Origin: Syntrophomonadaceae bacterium
GTDB taxonomy: Bacteria; Bacillota; Dethiobacteria; PWVN01
Assembly: GCA_003561835.1 (NCBI GenBank)
Contig: PWVN01000272.1
Span: forward strand, 1-6,285
Length of the DNA stretch: 6,285 bases
Reading direction: 5' to 3'
Shown: positions 5,652-6,285 of the stretch, piece after piece
Layout of the letters: the number at the start of each line of letters is the position of its first letter
Numbering within the stretch: position 1 is the first letter of the stretch
The notes under the pieces: model-generated
Database searches by the model: none
The model's input: only the letters and a program-made list of their open reading frames with translations
What the model was told of the DNA's origin: nothing
Position numbers and translations under genes: made by a program

Positions 5652-5726
5652 TGGTGGGTCGTATAGGATTTGAACCTATGGCCCCCTCCGCGTCAAGGAG
5701 GTGCTCTCCCCCTGAGCTAACGACCC
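5652..5726 (-). tRNA. tRNA-Val (anticodon GAC)
   Basis: A 75-nt cloverleaf: acceptor GGGTCGT pairs with ACGACCC; discriminator A and an encoded CCA; D-arm GCTC...GAGC; anticodon stem CCTCC/GGAGG with loop TTGACGC giving GAC; T-arm ATAGG/CCTAT with loop TTCAAAT. It reads GUC and GUU codons. It is the last of the array, five bases after tRNA-Leu. Confidence 0.97.
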
Positions 5727-5731
5727 GCATA

Positions 5732-5820
5732 TGGTGCCGGGAACCGGAATCGAACCGGTACGGGATTTAATTCCCGAGGGATTTTAAGTCCCTTGCGTCT
5801 GCCTATTCCGCCATCCCGGC
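5732..5820 (-). tRNA. tRNA-Leu (anticodon TAA)
   Basis: An 89-nt class II tRNA: acceptor GCCGGGA pairs with TCCCGGC; discriminator A and encoded CCA; anticodon stem AGGGA/TCCCT with loop CTTAAAA giving TAA; long variable arm CGGGAATTAAATCCCG; T-arm ACCGG/CCGGT with loop TTCGATT. It reads UUA and UUG codons. Seven bases separate it from tRNA-Cys. Confidence 0.97.
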
Positions 5821-5827
5821 AGAATAA

Positions 5828-5901
5828 TGGAGGCGGCACCCGGAATTGAACCGGGGGTAAAGGATTTGCAGTCCTCTGCCTTACCGCTTGGCTATGCCGC
5901 C
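5828..5901 (-). tRNA. tRNA-Cys (anticodon GCA)
   Basis: A 74-nt cloverleaf: acceptor GGCGGCA pairs with TGCCGCC; discriminator T(U) as expected for Cys; encoded CCA; anticodon stem GAGGA/TCCTT (one G-U) with loop CTGCAAA giving GCA; T-arm CCCGG/CCGGG with loop TTCAATT. It reads UGC and UGU. It starts 16 bases after tRNA-Gly. Confidence 0.97.
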
Positions 5902-5917
5902 CCTTAAGATAGTAAAA

Positions 5918-5992
5918 TGGAGCGGAAGACGGGATTTGAACCCGCGACCCTCGCCTTGGCAAGGCGATGCTCTACCACTGAGCCACTTCCGC
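5918..5992 (-). tRNA. tRNA-Gly (anticodon GCC)
   Basis: A 75-nt cloverleaf: acceptor GCGGAAG pairs with CTTCCGC; discriminator T(U); encoded CCA; D-arm GCTC...GAGC; anticodon stem TCGCC/GGCGA with loop TTGCCAA giving GCC; T-arm GCGGG/CCCGT with loop TTTGAAT. It reads GGC and GGU. It is the first intact tRNA of the array, 18 bases after the broken tRNA. Confidence 0.97.
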
Positions 5993-6010
5993 ACCAAATC
6001 GTAAACCCGA

Positions 6011-6061
6011 TGGTGGCGAGACGCAGAATTGAACTGTTGACACGAGGATTTTAGTCCCGCC
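6011..6061 (-). pseudogene. Broken tRNA (Leu-like 3' half) at the head of the tRNA array
   Basis: The 51-nt stretch ends like a tRNA: TCTCGCC, discriminator A, then CCA, preceded by a T-arm-like segment AACAG-TTCAATT-CTGCG in which only three of five stem pairs survive. Upstream, CTAAAATCCTCG resembles the anticodon loop and following stem of the Leu(UAA) tRNA at 5820-5732 (CTTAAAATCCCTCG), one T short. The first seven bases, GGCGGGA, could pair with TCTCGCC at six of seven positions, one as G-U. The D-arm and most of the variable arm are missing. It is either an internally deleted tRNA-Leu or the 3' half left by an integrated element. Confidence 0.65.
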
Positions 6062-6067
6062 TAATGT

Positions 6068-6096
6068 ATTTTAACAGAGATTCGCCGACATGTCAA
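6068..6096 (-). promoter_or_regulatory. Sigma-A promoter of the tRNA array
   Basis: TTGACA (6096-6091) is a perfect -35 and TAAAAT (6073-6068) matches the -10 consensus at five of six, with a 17-bp spacer. Predicted start near 6061, the first base of the broken tRNA. It probably drives all four tRNAs down to the terminator at 5643-5617. Confidence 0.85.
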
Positions 6097-6184
6097 GAAT
6101 ACCACTTAGCTTGTAAAATAAGGCTTTTTCGGGGTTATGGCAAATCCTGATAATTATTGAGATTCGGCCATTTTTACTGAAGTG

Positions 6185-6216
6185 GCACACCAAGATGCAC
6201 ACCATGATGCACACGA
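6185..6216. repeat. Three 12-bp tandem repeats with GCACACCA core
   Basis: GCACAC occurs at 6185, 6197 and 6209, exactly 12 bp apart; the units read GCACACCAAGAT, GCACACCATGAT and GCACACGA. On the minus strand this is repeated GGTGTGC. Such short helically spaced repeats can be protein-binding sites, for example arm sites of a tyrosine integrase. Confidence 0.7.
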
Positions 6217-6252
6217 AAACCGGGGACGGTATCACTCACCACCCCGGTTTTT
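6216..6252. terminator. GC-rich inverted repeat, probable terminator
   Basis: AAAACCGGGG (6216-6225) and CCCCGGTTTT (6242-6251) are perfectly complementary around a 16-base loop. A T run follows on the plus strand and four T's on the minus strand, so it may work in both directions. On the minus strand it would end a gene entering from beyond 6285. The left arm runs into GGGGACGGT, the same word that starts the repeats at 1832 and 1869. Confidence 0.6.
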
Positions 6253-6285
6253 CCTTTTGTGTTTTGGGTACCACCTTCTTTGCCG

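Larger units (their letters stand above)
6097..6285. other. Region without an identified gene; possible gene end at the window edge
   Basis: I can assign no gene here. One minus frame from 6283 reads AKKVVPKTQKEKPGW then a stop at 6238-6236. It could be the C-terminus of a protein entering the window, but 15 residues cannot be identified and other frames are open too. The region also holds the inverted repeat at 6216-6252 and the tandem repeats at 6185-6216, described separately. The AT-rich part 6097-6180 shows no further structure that I trust. Confidence 0.25.

Noticed and set aside
6076..6169. GAGATTCG direct repeat at 6077 and 6159
   Set aside because: Only eight bases, expected by chance at this scale.

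Overview
The window looks like chromosome from a moderately GC-rich, spore-forming member of the Bacillota (Clostridia-like). The evidence is the AGGAGG-type ribosome binding sites, tRNA genes that encode CCA, a ytxC sporulation-family gene beside thrS, and an infC gene that appears to start with AUU. I cannot name a genus. Every recognised gene lies on the minus strand, so transcription runs from high to low coordinates.

Layout in transcription order. Positions 6285-6097 hold no gene I can identify: a possible 15-residue C-terminus of a gene entering from outside, a GC-rich inverted repeat and three 12-bp tandem repeats. A near-consensus promoter (6096-6068) is followed by a 51-nt broken tRNA, Leu-like. 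Four intact tRNAs come next, Gly(GCC), Cys(GCA), Leu(UAA) and Val(GAC), then a strong terminator (5643-5617). ytxC (5527-4673) has a possible sporulation-sigma promoter upstream and its own terminator. A DUF445-family membrane protein gene (4564-3953) follows.

thrS (3837-1924, threonyl-tRNA synthetase) starts at TTG. Its near-consensus promoter overlaps the DUF445 stop codon. The predicted transcript begins at the edge of a perfect 29-bp inverted repeat, and I see no T-box. Downstream of thrS are two and a half copies of a 37-bp repeat. A second promoter and a structured leader of about 190 nt with a transcription attenuator then precede infC-rpmI-rplT (IF3, L35, L20). This cluster ends at a terminator directly against the ribosome binding site of a KtrB/TrkH-type potassium channel gene, which runs off the window at position 1.

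Functionally this is a translation neighbourhood: tRNAs, a tRNA synthetase, an initiation factor and two 50S proteins. Each unit seems to carry its own cis control. The points most worth checking are the thrS leader without a T-box, the palindrome in the thrS promoter spacer, the dispersed GGGGACRG-containing palindromic repeats, and the broken tRNA beside short tandem repeats, which may be an old integration junction.
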